Shown: positions 7,350 to 16,524 of the stretch, piece by piece
Layout of the letters: the number at the start of each line of letters is the position of its first letter
Position numbering within the stretch: position 1 is the first letter of the stretch
From: Pseudovibrio ascidiaceicola
Lineage (GTDB): Bacteria; Pseudomonadota; Alphaproteobacteria; Rhizobiales; Stappiaceae
Direction: 5' to 3'
Length of the DNA stretch: 64,000 nt
Assembly (NCBI RefSeq): GCF_900114245.1
Contig: NZ_FOSK01000010.1
Coordinates: 168,264 to 232,263 of the forward strand
Made by a program: the position numbers and the translations under genes
The notes under the pieces: model-generated
Databases searched by the model: none
What the model was told of the DNA's origin: nothing
The model's input: only the letters and a program-made list of their open reading frames with translations

Positions 7350-10300
7350 CTGTGTTTAATACTTCGTGTCCTACACGCCCGAACACTTCCAGCTGAAGCA
7401 GGTCACCATAGGCTTCGGTGTACCACCCTCTCCACTTCAAAGATGCTCCCAGCCCTGCTTCAATTGCCACAGCGCTGGTTTGGGAGTTCCAGTTTCCGCT
7501 CCCTATGGAATACGCAAAGGGCGACAAAATCAGGTTAGGATCGAGCCTAAAAGTGTAACCAAGTCGGCCATCTCCATAGAATAAAATGGTTTTTTCCTTT
7601 TCGAAGAAACGACCACCTTCCAGATAGAGACTGATGTAGGGTTCTTTGTCGATGGGCTCGCCGGAGTATATATCGTAGAGCGGGAGGAAGTCGTTTCCGC
7701 GGGTGAAGGACCAAAGCACCCTCCCCAGCCAGTTGTCTTCTGTGATGCTGCCGCCTTTGAAAAACCGCTCCAGACCGATTTTCAGGTTTTGCGTCATGAA
7801 AGGTTTGAAGCGCAGGCCGACGATGGTCTGGTAGGTGTCGGGATTGGGGCGGAAGCTGTAGCGCTCATTGAGCCATTGGGCGCGGGCGATGATCTCGAAG
7901 ACGCGGCCATTCTGGTAACCGATCACGGGAGGTCGCCACGCCACTTCGAATGTACCGAACGGACTGCTGGACGGGATACCCAGGATAGCACCTGTTATTT
8001 CTTCTTCATTCTGCCGTGAGGGGCTGATGCCGTCAAAGAACAGGAAGCTGAGCGGAATTTCCAGAATACGGAGCTGCCGTTGGAAGCGCTCCAGTTTGTC
8101 CTGTTCATAGATGTTGCGCTGGTGCTGGTGCAGCACATCAATCCGCTTGCGAAACAGTTCAGCAGCCTTCTTGTTTTCAAAGGCTGACAGATAGGTATAG
8201 GCCAGATCTTCCTGCAGGTTCGCCTGATCTGGCTTTTCCTCCAGCGAGGTTTCAAAGCGCGTGATCGCCAGATCAGTGTCACCCTGAGCACGAGCAAGAT
8301 ATCCACCCAAAGCAAGGGTTGCCGGGTTTTTATGATCACTTGCTGGCAGGCTTTCGTATGCGGCCTCTGCTTCCTCCAGTTGATCCAGCTGGAACAGAAC
8401 CTGGACCACGGAAAAACGGATGTCCTGCGTTGAAGAGATGGACTGTGCCTTGCGCAGGTCCACCAGAGCGTTTGCCAGTGCCTCTGGGGACTGATTACCC
8501 CTATGGAGCGTGAGTTGGGCTCGGGCAGCATAATACCCGGCCATCTGCTGTTGAGAGAGCTTGGAGACATCAAGCTTGGCCATGAGGCGCGCTGCCTCGT
8601 CATATTGCATCTGGCGTAGGTTGAGATAGAGCAGCGCCATGCCAGCGCTCTGATCGTCATGCGCCTCAAAGGATTCCTGAAACCAGTCCTGTGCGGCGTT
8701 ATATTCTCCCAACTCCTGATAGAGAAAGCCGAGCTGGCTTGCGGTGGCGAGGTTTGGGCTGAGCTCATACGCTTGCTGTAGCTCCTGTCTGGCTTTCTCC
8801 TTGTCTCCCAGTCGCAGATAGAGGCTGGCCAGCGTCAGGTGCTTGTCGGCGTTCATGGGCTGGGCCTGAAGCTCCTGTTGTGCGCATGTCAGAGCTTCCA
8901 GGTTGCGGTCGAGTACGCGGTAAGCCTCGCATCTGATTGCCAAGATCGCATCGGTATTTTTGGTCTGGTCCAGTTGTTGCAGCAACATGAGAGCTCTTTT
9001 GGGGTGATTGAGCTCCAAGGCAAGATAAGCGGCTTCCAGGCGGGTTTCTGCAGTTGGCGCCATTCGCAGTGACTGTCGGTACATTTTCACGGCTTCCTGA
9101 AGCTGCCCCTCTGTTTTCAGGAGGCGCGCCAGTGCAAGGAAAGCCATGGCAAACCTGTTTTTGTTTTCGTCTGACAGGTTTGCTGTGTTGGTGTAGCTGA
9201 AAACGTAGTTCAGCCACATGCGGGCCGTGACACCTTCTGCGGTGCTTTCCTTGAGCATGAGATATGCTGGCAGAACGAGTGTCGGGTCTGGCTGCAGCTT
9301 CCAGTCCGCGATCAGATAGTCAAGCGTGCTGGTCCAGTCTTCATTGGTTGCAGAGACGGCTGCCAGATCAAACAGAAGACGTGCATAGGCTTTCTTGTCG
9401 TTTTCATTGAAAGCACCGTCAGCGCGGGCTTTCTGAGCTCGCGCAAGGGCATCCTGAAGAACGGCGGAAGCGATGCGGTGCATGTTGGAGAGCAGGGCAA
9501 TCTGCCCTCTTTTTGCTGTGATGCGCCAGTTGGGCATCAAAATTTCAGCTTCTTTGAGAACCTGATTGGCGAGATCCAGATCCCCTGCCCGTCGTGCTAA
9601 ATCTGATAGGGTTTGCAGCAGCTCTACCCATGCTTCAGGTGACTTCTGCTGGTCGGTAAACTGGGTAATGGCGCGCAGTTCCACCAAAGCGTTGATAGCC
9701 TGTGTTTCCCAGCCGTTGTTGAGGGCCAGCTTGCTGAGTTGTAGGCCGTATTCCGGGCTGCGGGTGAGCTTGATCAACAATCGGCCTGCGGTGACCGCTC
9801 TGGCATCATCTCCGGCGCGAATGGCGATGTCTGCCAGTGCCAGATAGTAGTTGGCGGCTTCTTCTGGCCCGGAGGCTTTGGTGTCGAGGATCCGGCCATC
9901 TGCTGTTAGAAGCGCCATTTCAGCCTCAGCGCTGGAGCCTTTTTTCACCAGAGCGTAGGCCAGCTGAACGCGCGTGGACAATCCTAGTTGATCAATGCGC
10001 CCGGGGTTGAGGAAGGTCAGCAACTCGTCCAGATGACCAGAATTGAGCGCACTGGCGGCCAGAGCTCTGGCGAATGTGCGTTGTTCCAAAGCGGAGGATT
10101 GGCGGCCAGTAAACAGTCCATTCATTTCACCGCGCAGCAGCAAACGGTAAGCGTCTTCGTCCTTGCCTTGTTCAAGAAGAAGGAAGGCTTCGTTCAGAAT
10201 TGCTGTGCGCTGGGTTCTTGGTGCATTGTCCAGCTTGGAAAGATCCTCCCACTCGTCTCGCGCTTCTTCCAATTGATTGAAGTTGAGCAAAAGATCCGCT

Positions 10301-10992
10301 CTGATGAGCCTTTGCCTTGGAGTGGCAGCGCCCAGCTCTCGCAGAATGTTCAGGGCGTGGAGAGCTTCTTTGGTTTTGCCTAGCTTAATGGCTGCTTCTG
10401 CTGCGCCTGCAAGGGCTTCTTCCCGGTCGCTTGGCAACAGTTTGCCAGTCTCGATCGCCAGTCTGAAATCATCAAAGGCCTCCGCATACTCACCCGTGAG
10501 CATTTGCAGATGGCCCAGAGAGAGATAACCGCGGCTGAAGGCGGGCGATTGGGATTGCAGGATCTCCAATTGATCGATTGCCGCGATTGGGCGATTGAGG
10601 CCGATGAGCAGCTGAATTTTTTGCCAACGGGCCACAAGATGATTGGGATCTTGCTTGAGCAGCTCATCCAGCTCTTTCAGGGCATCTTCGCTTCGTCCTT
10701 CTGCCAGCAGGCGGTAGGCCAGGTCCAGCAAGGGATAGGAGCGGTAATCGCGCCACGTGCTTTGCAGCAGGGATTGGCTGTCCTGACGGTCCTTCAATAA
10801 ACTGATGTAGTACTCGTCTTTTTGCTGAAGGGTGTAAGGTACGGGGGTAACTGGCTCTGAAGGCGGTGCTGGATTTTGCGATTGTGTTGGAATGGACAAG
10901 CCAAGCGCAAACATGATGACCCACAGCAGATAGAATGCCGAGTTTCGATTGGCATTTGTGCGTGTGTTGTGGGGTGTTTGGGGCCGGGTCAT
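7300..10992 (-). CDS. NfrA-like TPR protein with C-terminal outer-membrane domain
   Basis: 1230 residues. A signal segment (SAFYLLWVIMFALGLSIP) leads into about 850 residues of TPR-type repeats, for example ALKELDELLKQDPNHLVARW, AYLALELNHPKRALMLLQQL and YLRLGDKEKARQELQQAYEL. The last 280 residues look like a beta-rich outer-membrane domain as in NfrA (phage N4 adsorption protein A): GLRFKPFMTQNLKIGLERFF, a run ending VFGRVGHEVLNTDD, and a terminal aromatic ALLGLQANF-like end. The architecture is that of periplasmic TPR scaffold plus porin used to export polysaccharide. Start overlaps the NfrB-like stop by 4 bp, so the two are translationally coupled. Confidence 0.85.
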   Translation of the reverse strand: MTRPQTPHNTRTNANRNSAFYLLWVIMFALGLSIPTQSQNPAPPSEPVTPVPYTLQQKDEYYISLLKDRQDSQSLLQSTWRDYRSYPLLDLAYRLLAEGRSEDALKELDELLKQDPNHLVARWQKIQLLIGLNRPIAAIDQLEILQSQSPAFSRGYLSLGHLQMLTGEYAEAFDDFRLAIETGKLLPSDREEALAGAAEAAIKLGKTKEALHALNILRELGAATPRQRLIRADLLLNFNQLEEARDEWEDLSKLDNAPRTQRTAILNEAFLLLEQGKDEDAYRLLLRGEMNGLFTGRQSSALEQRTFARALAASALNSGHLDELLTFLNPGRIDQLGLSTRVQLAYALVKKGSSAEAEMALLTADGRILDTKASGPEEAANYYLALADIAIRAGDDARAVTAGRLLIKLTRSPEYGLQLSKLALNNGWETQAINALVELRAITQFTDQQKSPEAWVELLQTLSDLARRAGDLDLANQVLKEAEILMPNWRITAKRGQIALLSNMHRIASAVLQDALARAQKARADGAFNENDKKAYARLLFDLAAVSATNEDWTSTLDYLIADWKLQPDPTLVLPAYLMLKESTAEGVTARMWLNYVFSYTNTANLSDENKNRFAMAFLALARLLKTEGQLQEAVKMYRQSLRMAPTAETRLEAAYLALELNHPKRALMLLQQLDQTKNTDAILAIRCEAYRVLDRNLEALTCAQQELQAQPMNADKHLTLASLYLRLGDKEKARQELQQAYELSPNLATASQLGFLYQELGEYNAAQDWFQESFEAHDDQSAGMALLYLNLRQMQYDEAARLMAKLDVSKLSQQQMAGYYAARAQLTLHRGNQSPEALANALVDLRKAQSISSTQDIRFSVVQVLFQLDQLEEAEAAYESLPASDHKNPATLALGGYLARAQGDTDLAITRFETSLEEKPDQANLQEDLAYTYLSAFENKKAAELFRKRIDVLHQHQRNIYEQDKLERFQRQLRILEIPLSFLFFDGISPSRQNEEEITGAILGIPSSSPFGTFEVAWRPPVIGYQNGRVFEIIARAQWLNERYSFRPNPDTYQTIVGLRFKPFMTQNLKIGLERFFKGGSITEDNWLGRVLWSFTRGNDFLPLYDIYSGEPIDKEPYISLYLEGGRFFEKEKTILFYGDGRLGYTFRLDPNLILSPFAYSIGSGNWNSQTSAVAIEAGLGASLKWRGWYTEAYGDLLQLEVFGRVGHEVLNTDDSETSRVLLGLQANF

Positions 10993-12458
10993 GAGTGCGT
11001 TTCCTGCTCTACAGGAATTGTGAGTTCCAGACTTTCTTCATCCGGATAATCATGAGCGGTCTTGTCCCAGCCTATAACTTCGCCAGTGCCCAGATGTCGG
11101 ATCCATGTTTTGATGGCGCGCATCATGGCGATGTAGTTGATGATGATGGATACGAAATAGCGCAGAGTTACAGGAGCCAATGCGCGCAGGCCGTAGTGGT
11201 AGCCTGTCCAGATATGGCGCTGGATAAGGCGGTGGGCGAGCAGCAGCACGTTGAACCAGATTACATACCAGAACGGGCTGTCTTCTGGCAGAAGTGGCGG
11301 CAAATGGTATGCATCCGGTGCCAGCTTCTCATAGAGGCGAAGGCCCCAGTAGAAGATTAGTGAGATGTAGCCGATGATGATGGCATGGCTGAAGAAGACC
11401 ATCTTCCTGTCGCGCCAATAAAAGTATTTATCAGCGAGCCCTCCTTTCCACCCCAGCTGTGCCCAGCCCTGAAACGCGATGCCGATGGTCCAACGGGTTT
11501 TCTGGCGTACGCTTTGCCAGAAGCCGGAGGGAAACAGTTCCTGTGTGACTGCAAAGTCCGTGTGGTCGCTTTTCTTTGTCGGGTGGACCCAGAGCAGGCG
11601 ATGGGTGAGCCCCTTCCCTGTGAGCCGCATGGCAAGGTCATAGTCTTCCGTCAAGGAGCTGATGTTGAAGATTTCCGGTATGCCGTTCTCATCTGTCCCA
11701 GAAATGGATTTGGCTGTCTCGATGGTTTTCTTGGAATAGCAGGTACCAACGCCAGCGCCCGGAACGGTTCCGGTCAGGAAGCCCCTGACGAGGACTTCCT
11801 TGGAATGGAACTCGGCGAACTCGTCCATGTAGTGGCCTGCTGTCAGGTCCCGGCGTCTACGGGGTAACGAGAGCACAGGCAGTTGCACTACATCGGCAAG
11901 TTCCAGACTGGCGTTGAAGATGTGCAGGGCGTTGGAATTGAGGATGTCTTCGGCATCCTGCATCACAATGCCGGCGAAGGAGATGTTCTGCTCCTGTTCG
12001 AACCTCTCGATTTCGGCAAGAATGGTGTTGACGCAGTCAGCCTTACAAGTTGGGCCGGGATTGTTGGTGGTGACGACGCGCAGGTTGTCATGTTCGGCTG
12101 CCAGACGGCTTGCAGCCTTCTGTGTGGCTTCATCATTGGGGTAGACACCGATGAAGATCCAATAGGATGGATAGTCCAGCCTGCGCATGATGCCTGTGAC
12201 GGCGGGATAGAGGATTGCGGCTTCATCCCACGCGGGCAACATGATGACCAGCGGTCTGGGCGGGACGTGCCCTGTTTCTTCAAACAGGCGCTCTTCAGTT
12301 CTGCCCACTAATGGGCCGCGATACCAGGCGACAAAGGTGTAATAGAGGGTGTCAACGAACAGGTCATCTGCGCCAGATACAGCAAAAACGTATGAGGCGA
12401 CGAGAAAGAGGCCCTGCGTAACAAGAAACAATAATACAAAAGCATCTGTTACCAGCAT
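10989..12458 (-). CDS. NfrB-like inner-membrane family 2 glycosyltransferase
   Basis: 489 residues from the ATG at 12458, which sits 11 nt after AAGGAG; the in-frame GTG at 12470 overlaps that site and is less likely. One N-terminal membrane helix (VLLFLVTQGLFLVASYVFAV) is followed by a GT-A domain: MLPAWDEAAILYPA, PNDEAT, the D-x-D-like QDAEDILNSN, TEDYDLAMRLTGKG, and QKTRW, the Q-x-x-RW product-binding motif. At least three C-terminal helices follow (FSHAIIIGYISLIFYWGLRL, WFNVLLLAHRL, YFVSIIINYIAMM). E. coli NfrB continues into a MshEN-type c-di-GMP domain; this protein ends about 25 residues after the last helix and has none. First gene of the four-gene glycan operon. Confidence 0.88.
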   Translation of the reverse strand: MLVTDAFVLLFLVTQGLFLVASYVFAVSGADDLFVDTLYYTFVAWYRGPLVGRTEERLFEETGHVPPRPLVIMLPAWDEAAILYPAVTGIMRRLDYPSYWIFIGVYPNDEATQKAASRLAAEHDNLRVVTTNNPGPTCKADCVNTILAEIERFEQEQNISFAGIVMQDAEDILNSNALHIFNASLELADVVQLPVLSLPRRRRDLTAGHYMDEFAEFHSKEVLVRGFLTGTVPGAGVGTCYSKKTIETAKSISGTDENGIPEIFNISSLTEDYDLAMRLTGKGLTHRLLWVHPTKKSDHTDFAVTQELFPSGFWQSVRQKTRWTIGIAFQGWAQLGWKGGLADKYFYWRDRKMVFFSHAIIIGYISLIFYWGLRLYEKLAPDAYHLPPLLPEDSPFWYVIWFNVLLLAHRLIQRHIWTGYHYGLRALAPVTLRYFVSIIINYIAMMRAIKTWIRHLGTGEVIGWDKTAHDYPDEESLELTIPVEQETHS

Positions 12459-12470
12459 ACTCTGGTGCAC

Positions 12471-12632
12471 TCCTTCGCAGTAACCTGATTAAAGTTACCC
12501 TAGGAGATTCGAGAGAATGCCCTCAGTCATGGGATGTTCTCAGAGGATTGGGCTGAGGCAGTTATGACGTGGGAGGGAGTGCTGAGGCCCTCTCCTCTCA
12601 CAGTTTGTTTCGCATCGTTAATTAGCGCAGAT
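12471..12632. other. Gap between the glycan operon and the CaiB/BaiF gene
   Basis: About 160 bp. It must carry the promoter of the NfrB-like gene on the minus strand and the 3' end of the CaiB/BaiF transcript entering from the other side. Several GAGG/CCTC-rich short dyads are present but no clear terminator with a T-run. Confidence 0.4.
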
Positions 12633-13772
12633 TCAGGCCAAAGTTTTGCTCTGCTGCATTTCATCGATGTCTGCCTCAGAGAAACCAAGCTGCTGTAAAA
12701 CCTGTGCAGTATCGTCTCCGGTTCTTCCTGCTGGTTCAGGTGTTTGCGGAACTGTGCGGCTGAAGCGTGGTGCTGGTGCTGCCTGTGTGACGCCATTGAG
12801 CCGGATGCGGTTGCCGCGCTCGGTGTTGAGAGAGGCTGCGTTTGCCTCTTCGATGGAGAGCACAGGAGCAACGCAGGCGTCGGTACCTGCAAAGACACCG
12901 GTCCAGTGATCCAGTGTGTTTGCTTTGATGGCATTGCCGATTTGTTCTTCCAGCTGAGGCCACTCTTTCATGTTCATCTGGATCTTGGAAAGCTCTTGCG
13001 GAAGGTCCAGCCCTTTCAGCAGCAAAGCGAAGAACTGAGGTTCCAGAGAGCCGACGGACAGATAGCGGCCATCTGAGGTTTCGTAGCATTGATAGAACGG
13101 TGCGCCGCCATCCAGCAGGTTGGTCTGGCGCTTGTCCTGCCAAAGGCCGCGACCCAGCAAGGAGTAGATCAGGCCCATCATGGCTGGTACACCATCGACC
13201 ATGGCTGCATCAATCACCTGCCCTTTGCCGCTTCTGGTGCGTTCAAACAGGGCTGATAATACTCCCAGCAGCAGGAACATGGACCCGCCGCCGTAGTCTG
13301 CTGCCATGTTGAGTGGTGGCACGGGTGGTCGGCCTTCTTCACCAATGGCGTGGAGCATGCCGGTCATGGCGAGGTAATTGAGGTCGTGGCCGGCGGCATG
13401 AGCCAGTGGCCCGTCCTGCCCCCAACCTGTCATGCGGCCATAGATCAGGCCCGGGTTCTTGGCGAGGCATTCGTCCGGCCCAAGGCCAAGGCGCTCCATT
13501 ACGCCGGGGCGGAAGCCTTCGATCAGGATGTCGGCTTTCTCAACGAGGGAGAAGAAGACTTTGACTGCCTCTTCGCTCTTCATGTTGAGCGCTATGGACT
13601 TCTTGCCTCTGCGGTTGACGTCCTTGTCGATCCGCTCGCCGGTGCGGCGATCGACGACGATGACATCGGCTCCCAGATCTGCAAGCAATTGTCCGGCCAT
13701 GGGCGCTGGGCCAAGGCCTGCCATCTCCACCACCTGAAGTCCTGAAAGTGGTCCCGCTTTTGCTGCTGTCAC
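12633..13772 (-). CDS. CaiB/BaiF CoA-transferase family, alpha-methylacyl-CoA racemase-like
   Basis: 379 residues from the GTG at 13772, chosen because GGGGAGG lies 5 nt upstream; a longer frame to 13805 has no such site. The protein opens with LSGLQVVEMAGLGPAPMAGQ and has LGADVIVVDRR, NRRGKKSIALNMKS, RPGVMERLGLGPDE, GRMTGWGQDGPLAHAAGHD and DAAMVDG, the classical Amacr/class III CoA-transferase motifs, with the H-D pair (AAGHDLNY) expected for the racemase subgroup. The role is epimerizing 2-methylacyl-CoA or a related CoA substrate. It stands alone on the minus strand, between the catabolic operon and the glycan operon. Confidence 0.88.
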   Translation of the reverse strand: MTAAKAGPLSGLQVVEMAGLGPAPMAGQLLADLGADVIVVDRRTGERIDKDVNRRGKKSIALNMKSEEAVKVFFSLVEKADILIEGFRPGVMERLGLGPDECLAKNPGLIYGRMTGWGQDGPLAHAAGHDLNYLAMTGMLHAIGEEGRPPVPPLNMAADYGGGSMFLLLGVLSALFERTRSGKGQVIDAAMVDGVPAMMGLIYSLLGRGLWQDKRQTNLLDGGAPFYQCYETSDGRYLSVGSLEPQFFALLLKGLDLPQELSKIQMNMKEWPQLEEQIGNAIKANTLDHWTGVFAGTDACVAPVLSIEEANAASLNTERGNRIRLNGVTQAAPAPRFSRTVPQTPEPAGRTGDDTAQVLQQLGFSEADIDEMQQSKTLA

Positions 13773-14198
13773 ATATGCCTCCCCAGTCAGCCAAGTCCTG
13801 CGCATGCGGACATCTTAGAAAGTGCCCGTTTCCAGAGTTGATGCCTTGCAGAGCTGGCTCGTCAGATTAGATTACCTGAAAGCCGCGCTGGGCGGATAAC
13901 TCCGGTTTGCGTTGTTGGGTCAACCTTAGAGCGGCTGATGGTGGTTCCACAACTCTCCATTTGGTGAATAGCCTATCCAATAGGTTAAGATGGATGGTGA
14001 GTGCGAGGAGGTTTTTCAGTCTGATGCGCTGGGCTGTGTCGTTTGCTGTGACGGGCGTTTTCTGATGAAATGAATTCATCAACGCAGTTACATAGCAACT
14101 TAAAGTAACGCATGAATCACTTAAACCACGCAAAATTACACATAAGAACGCAAAGTCGCGTGGTTTTTATAATGTCTATATATTTCAGTAGGTTGTGA
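13773..14198. other. Intergenic region, no gene recognised
   Basis: 426 bp, AT-rich to the right. A CCACGC/GCGTGG dyad with a 27-nt loop followed by five T residues spans about 14136–14167 and could act as a weak plus-strand terminator, but no plus-strand gene feeds into it. The open frame 13867–14133 has no family resemblance and no ribosome-binding site and is not called. Confidence 0.4.
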
Positions 14199-15011
14199 TT
14201 ATGTATTCAATATAGTTGTGAGGAGTAAGCTGTCTGGCTGTTCCAGTGCCTCTACCACGGTAAAATGATTTTTGCCGGGGTCCTCATAGGCAGTGATCTG
14301 CGTTTCAAAGCCGCCCCACATTGCGCAGTGGGCTGCATTTTGCCGCCGAAACTCTGCCAGCTCCTCAGCGCCAACCCAGCCTGTAAAGCGTAGATTATCA
14401 AGAGGTTCGTGCAGCACCGGACTTTCTGCCAGCGCTTCCGCTTCGTCGATATGCAGAATGTCGTTCATTGCTGTCCTGCGGATTGGTCGCAGATCATAGA
14501 CCCCACTGATGCCGAGGATGTGCTTGATCCGACTAGTGATACTGTCTGGTATCATCCGATTTTTGCAGCCAAGCCGTGCAACCAAGTGACCACCAGCAGA
14601 ATGACCTGTCAGGTGAATCGGTCCTTTAACTTGTTCAGCTGAAACTTCAAGAGCATGCTGCATCTGATTGGTAATATTGACAATATTTGCATCTGGGCAG
14701 AGGTCGTAAGACGGTATGGCAACGGTGTAACCCATCTCGACAGCCCCCTTTGCCAGATGGCTGAAGGCGGACTTATCGAAGGCCTTCCAGTACCCGCCAT
14801 GAACGATCATGACGAGCCCTTTGGACGCCTCAGTGCCTTGCGGGAAGAACAGGTCGAGCTTCTCTCTCTCCCCGCTTCCGTAGGCGATATCCAGCTGTTT
14901 TTTTGAGCTCTCGCGAAACGCTTTGGAGCGTTCAACCCATTGATCGAACAGCTCTTGTGCGTTTGGCACTGCTCCGGAGTTATGATAGGCCGCGTCCCAA
15001 TCCCGCATCAT
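14199..15011 (-). CDS. Alpha/beta hydrolase, kynurenine formamidase-like
   Basis: 270 residues from the ATG at 15011; the RidA stop lies 1 bp before it, so this start is favoured over an upstream one. The oxyanion-hole motif MIVHGGYW (about residue 70) and nucleophile elbow LTGHSAGGHLVARL (about residue 140) are the HGG(Y/F)W and G-H-S-A-G-G signatures of arylformamidase/carboxylesterase-type hydrolases. MMRDWDAAYHNSGAVPN resembles kynurenine formamidase N-termini. It is the last gene of the catabolic operon, so it may remove an N-formyl or other acyl group from an aromatic amine feeding the anthranilate genes. The substrate is inferred from context. Confidence 0.78.
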   Translation of the reverse strand: MMRDWDAAYHNSGAVPNAQELFDQWVERSKAFRESSKKQLDIAYGSGEREKLDLFFPQGTEASKGLVMIVHGGYWKAFDKSAFSHLAKGAVEMGYTVAIPSYDLCPDANIVNITNQMQHALEVSAEQVKGPIHLTGHSAGGHLVARLGCKNRMIPDSITSRIKHILGISGVYDLRPIRRTAMNDILHIDEAEALAESPVLHEPLDNLRFTGWVGAEELAEFRRQNAAHCAMWGGFETQITAYEDPGKNHFTVVEALEQPDSLLLTTILNT

Positions 15012-15012
15012 G

Positions 15013-15432
15013 TTATTCCGCTCTTGGCAGTACTGCCGTTGCTTCAATTTCCACTTTGGCCTGATCTTCTACCAGATCAGCCACCTGGATCATGGTCATG
15101 GATGGAAAATGGCGCCCAAACACAGAGCGATACGCCTCGCCAACTTCGCGCAGGCGAGCGGTGTAGTCTTTCTTGTCGACCACATACCATGTCAGGCGCA
15201 CCACATGCTCTGGCTTCGCGCCAGCAGTGGCTAGAATTTCGCGAATGTTCTCAAGCGTTTGCTTGATCTGGTCAATGAGATCATCGCTCTCAAAGACCTG
15301 CTGACCATTCCAGCCGATTTGACCACCCAGAAAGATTGGTGTGCCCTCTGCCATAATGCCATTGGCATATCCGGAGGCTGGTTTCCAACCTTCCGGCTGG
15401 AGAAATTTGAACAGTGCTTGTTGTGTTGTCAT
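15013..15432 (-). CDS. RidA/YjgF/UK114-family protein
   Basis: 139 residues. Family features are FLGGQIGWNGQQV near residue 31, QTLENIREILATAGAKPEHVVRLTWYVVD, the D-Y-x-R region after it, and SMTMIQVADLVEDQAKVEIEATA with the conserved terminal IE. RidA-type proteins hydrolyse enamine/imine intermediates to ketones and ammonia. In an operon that produces a 2-amino-ene-CoA intermediate, an imine deaminase is chemically sensible. Start overlaps the thioesterase stop by 4 bp. Confidence 0.88.
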   Translation of the reverse strand: MTTQQALFKFLQPEGWKPASGYANGIMAEGTPIFLGGQIGWNGQQVFESDDLIDQIKQTLENIREILATAGAKPEHVVRLTWYVVDKKDYTARLREVGEAYRSVFGRHFPSMTMIQVADLVEDQAKVEIEATAVLPRAE

Positions 15433-15851
15433 GAAGGTCCCTCTTCCTTCAGGAAAAATTCCATTTGTTTTTTAATGGCTTGCGGCCAACTCACTGGTTT
15501 TTTATCTGCGCCTGTGACGTAGACAATGACCGAGCGGCTTGTGAGCCGAAGCTGGTCTGCGCAGGTGACTGTGAACTCCAGATGCACACTGGAGCGACCG
15601 AGCTTTAAAACCTGAAGCGTGAATAAAAGTTCGTCACCAAGCTTGCTTGGCTTTTTGAACTCTGTTTCGATCTTGGCTGTGGGGACTGCATCCCCTTGAT
15701 TTATATGAATGTCTACGAACGACGTGCCAAGCGATTGCTCGAACCACTCTTCTGTGACCTGATTGATCATCTCGAAGTAGCGGGGATAAAAGACAATTCC
15801 AGCGGGATCGCAGTGCTGGAAGATCACTTTGATCGTGCGTTCAAAGACCAA
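15429..15851 (-). CDS. Acyl-CoA thioesterase (4-hydroxybenzoyl-CoA thioesterase-like, hot-dog fold)
   Basis: 140 residues, apparent TTG start with AAGGA 8 nt upstream. VIFQHCDPAGIVFYPRYFEMIN at the N-terminus contains the H-x-D-x-x-G-x-x-x-Y/F catalytic motif of the 4HBT family, with the aspartate in HCDPAGIV. The rest (ELLFTLQVLKLGRSSVHLEF) is hot-dog beta sheet. It releases CoA from an aryl- or acyl-CoA and may act as a safety valve for the CoA pathway. Overlaps both the livF end and the RidA start, so it is firmly inside the operon. Confidence 0.87.
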   Translation of the reverse strand: MVFERTIKVIFQHCDPAGIVFYPRYFEMINQVTEEWFEQSLGTSFVDIHINQGDAVPTAKIETEFKKPSKLGDELLFTLQVLKLGRSSVHLEFTVTCADQLRLTSRSVIVYVTGADKKPVSWPQAIKKQMEFFLKEEGPS

Positions 15852-16524
15852 GGTATCTGTCCTTCATTTCCTCGGTGAGTGTATCCGGGCGGCCTGCCCA
15901 GACTGACTCGCCTTTTTCCAGAATGACGGCCTGATCAGCCAGCGGAAGGAGCTCCTTCAGCGTCTTGTCGACGATGAGAATGGACAGTCCTTCCTTTTTA
16001 AGCCTCGCAATCGCCTGCCAGATTTCCCCGCGTACAACCGGTGCCAAACCTTCTGTTGCTTCGTCAAGGATCAGCAATTTCGGGTTTGTCATCAATGCTC
16101 TGGAGATGGCGAGCATCTGCTGCTCTCCGCCAGACAGCGTGTTGGCGCTCTGGCTTTTCCTCTCCTTGAGGCGTGGAAACAAGTCGTAGACGCGGTCCAG
16201 TGTCCACGCGCCTTTACGGGCGGCAGCGCTGAGATTTTCCAGAACAGACAGGTTTGGGAAACAGCGGCGACCTTCTGGCACCAATCCCAGACCCAAGCGG
16301 GCAGCTTTGTGACTGGACATGCGGTTCAGGCTTTGGCCGCAGAATTCGATGGTGCCTTTGGTTGGCGTAACCATCTGACAAATAGAGCTGATTGTGGTAG
16401 ATTTGCCCATGCCGTTGCGGCCAAGCATCGCTACCATCTCGCCTTCATTGATGGAGAGGTTTACGCCGAAAAGCGCTTGTGCGGCGCCGTAATGGGCTTC
16501 TAAGCCTTTGACTTCCAACAGCAT
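15841..16524 (-). CDS. livF: ABC transporter ATP-binding protein, LivF type
   Basis: 227 residues, usual for LivF. Walker A LGRNGMGKSTT, signature LSGGEQQMLAISRALM, Walker B LLILDEATEGLAP followed by the switch histidine position replaced in this family by VDKT. With LivG it drives a branched-chain-amino-acid-type importer. The start codon overlaps the LivG stop (TGATG). Located amid anthranilate genes, so the imported substrate is more likely an aromatic acid or tryptophan-derived compound than leucine. Confidence 0.92.
   Translation of the reverse strand: MLLEVKGLEAHYGAAQALFGVNLSINEGEMVAMLGRNGMGKSTTISSICQMVTPTKGTIEFCGQSLNRMSSHKAARLGLGLVPEGRRCFPNLSVLENLSAAARKGAWTLDRVYDLFPRLKERKSQSANTLSGGEQQMLAISRALMTNPKLLILDEATEGLAPVVRGEIWQAIARLKKEGLSILIVDKTLKELLPLADQAVILEKGESVWAGRPDTLTEEMKDRYLGL

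Noticed and set aside
13867..14133. 88-residue minus-strand ORF in the gap after the CaiB/BaiF gene
   Set aside because: No family resemblance, no start signal, AT-rich intergenic composition.
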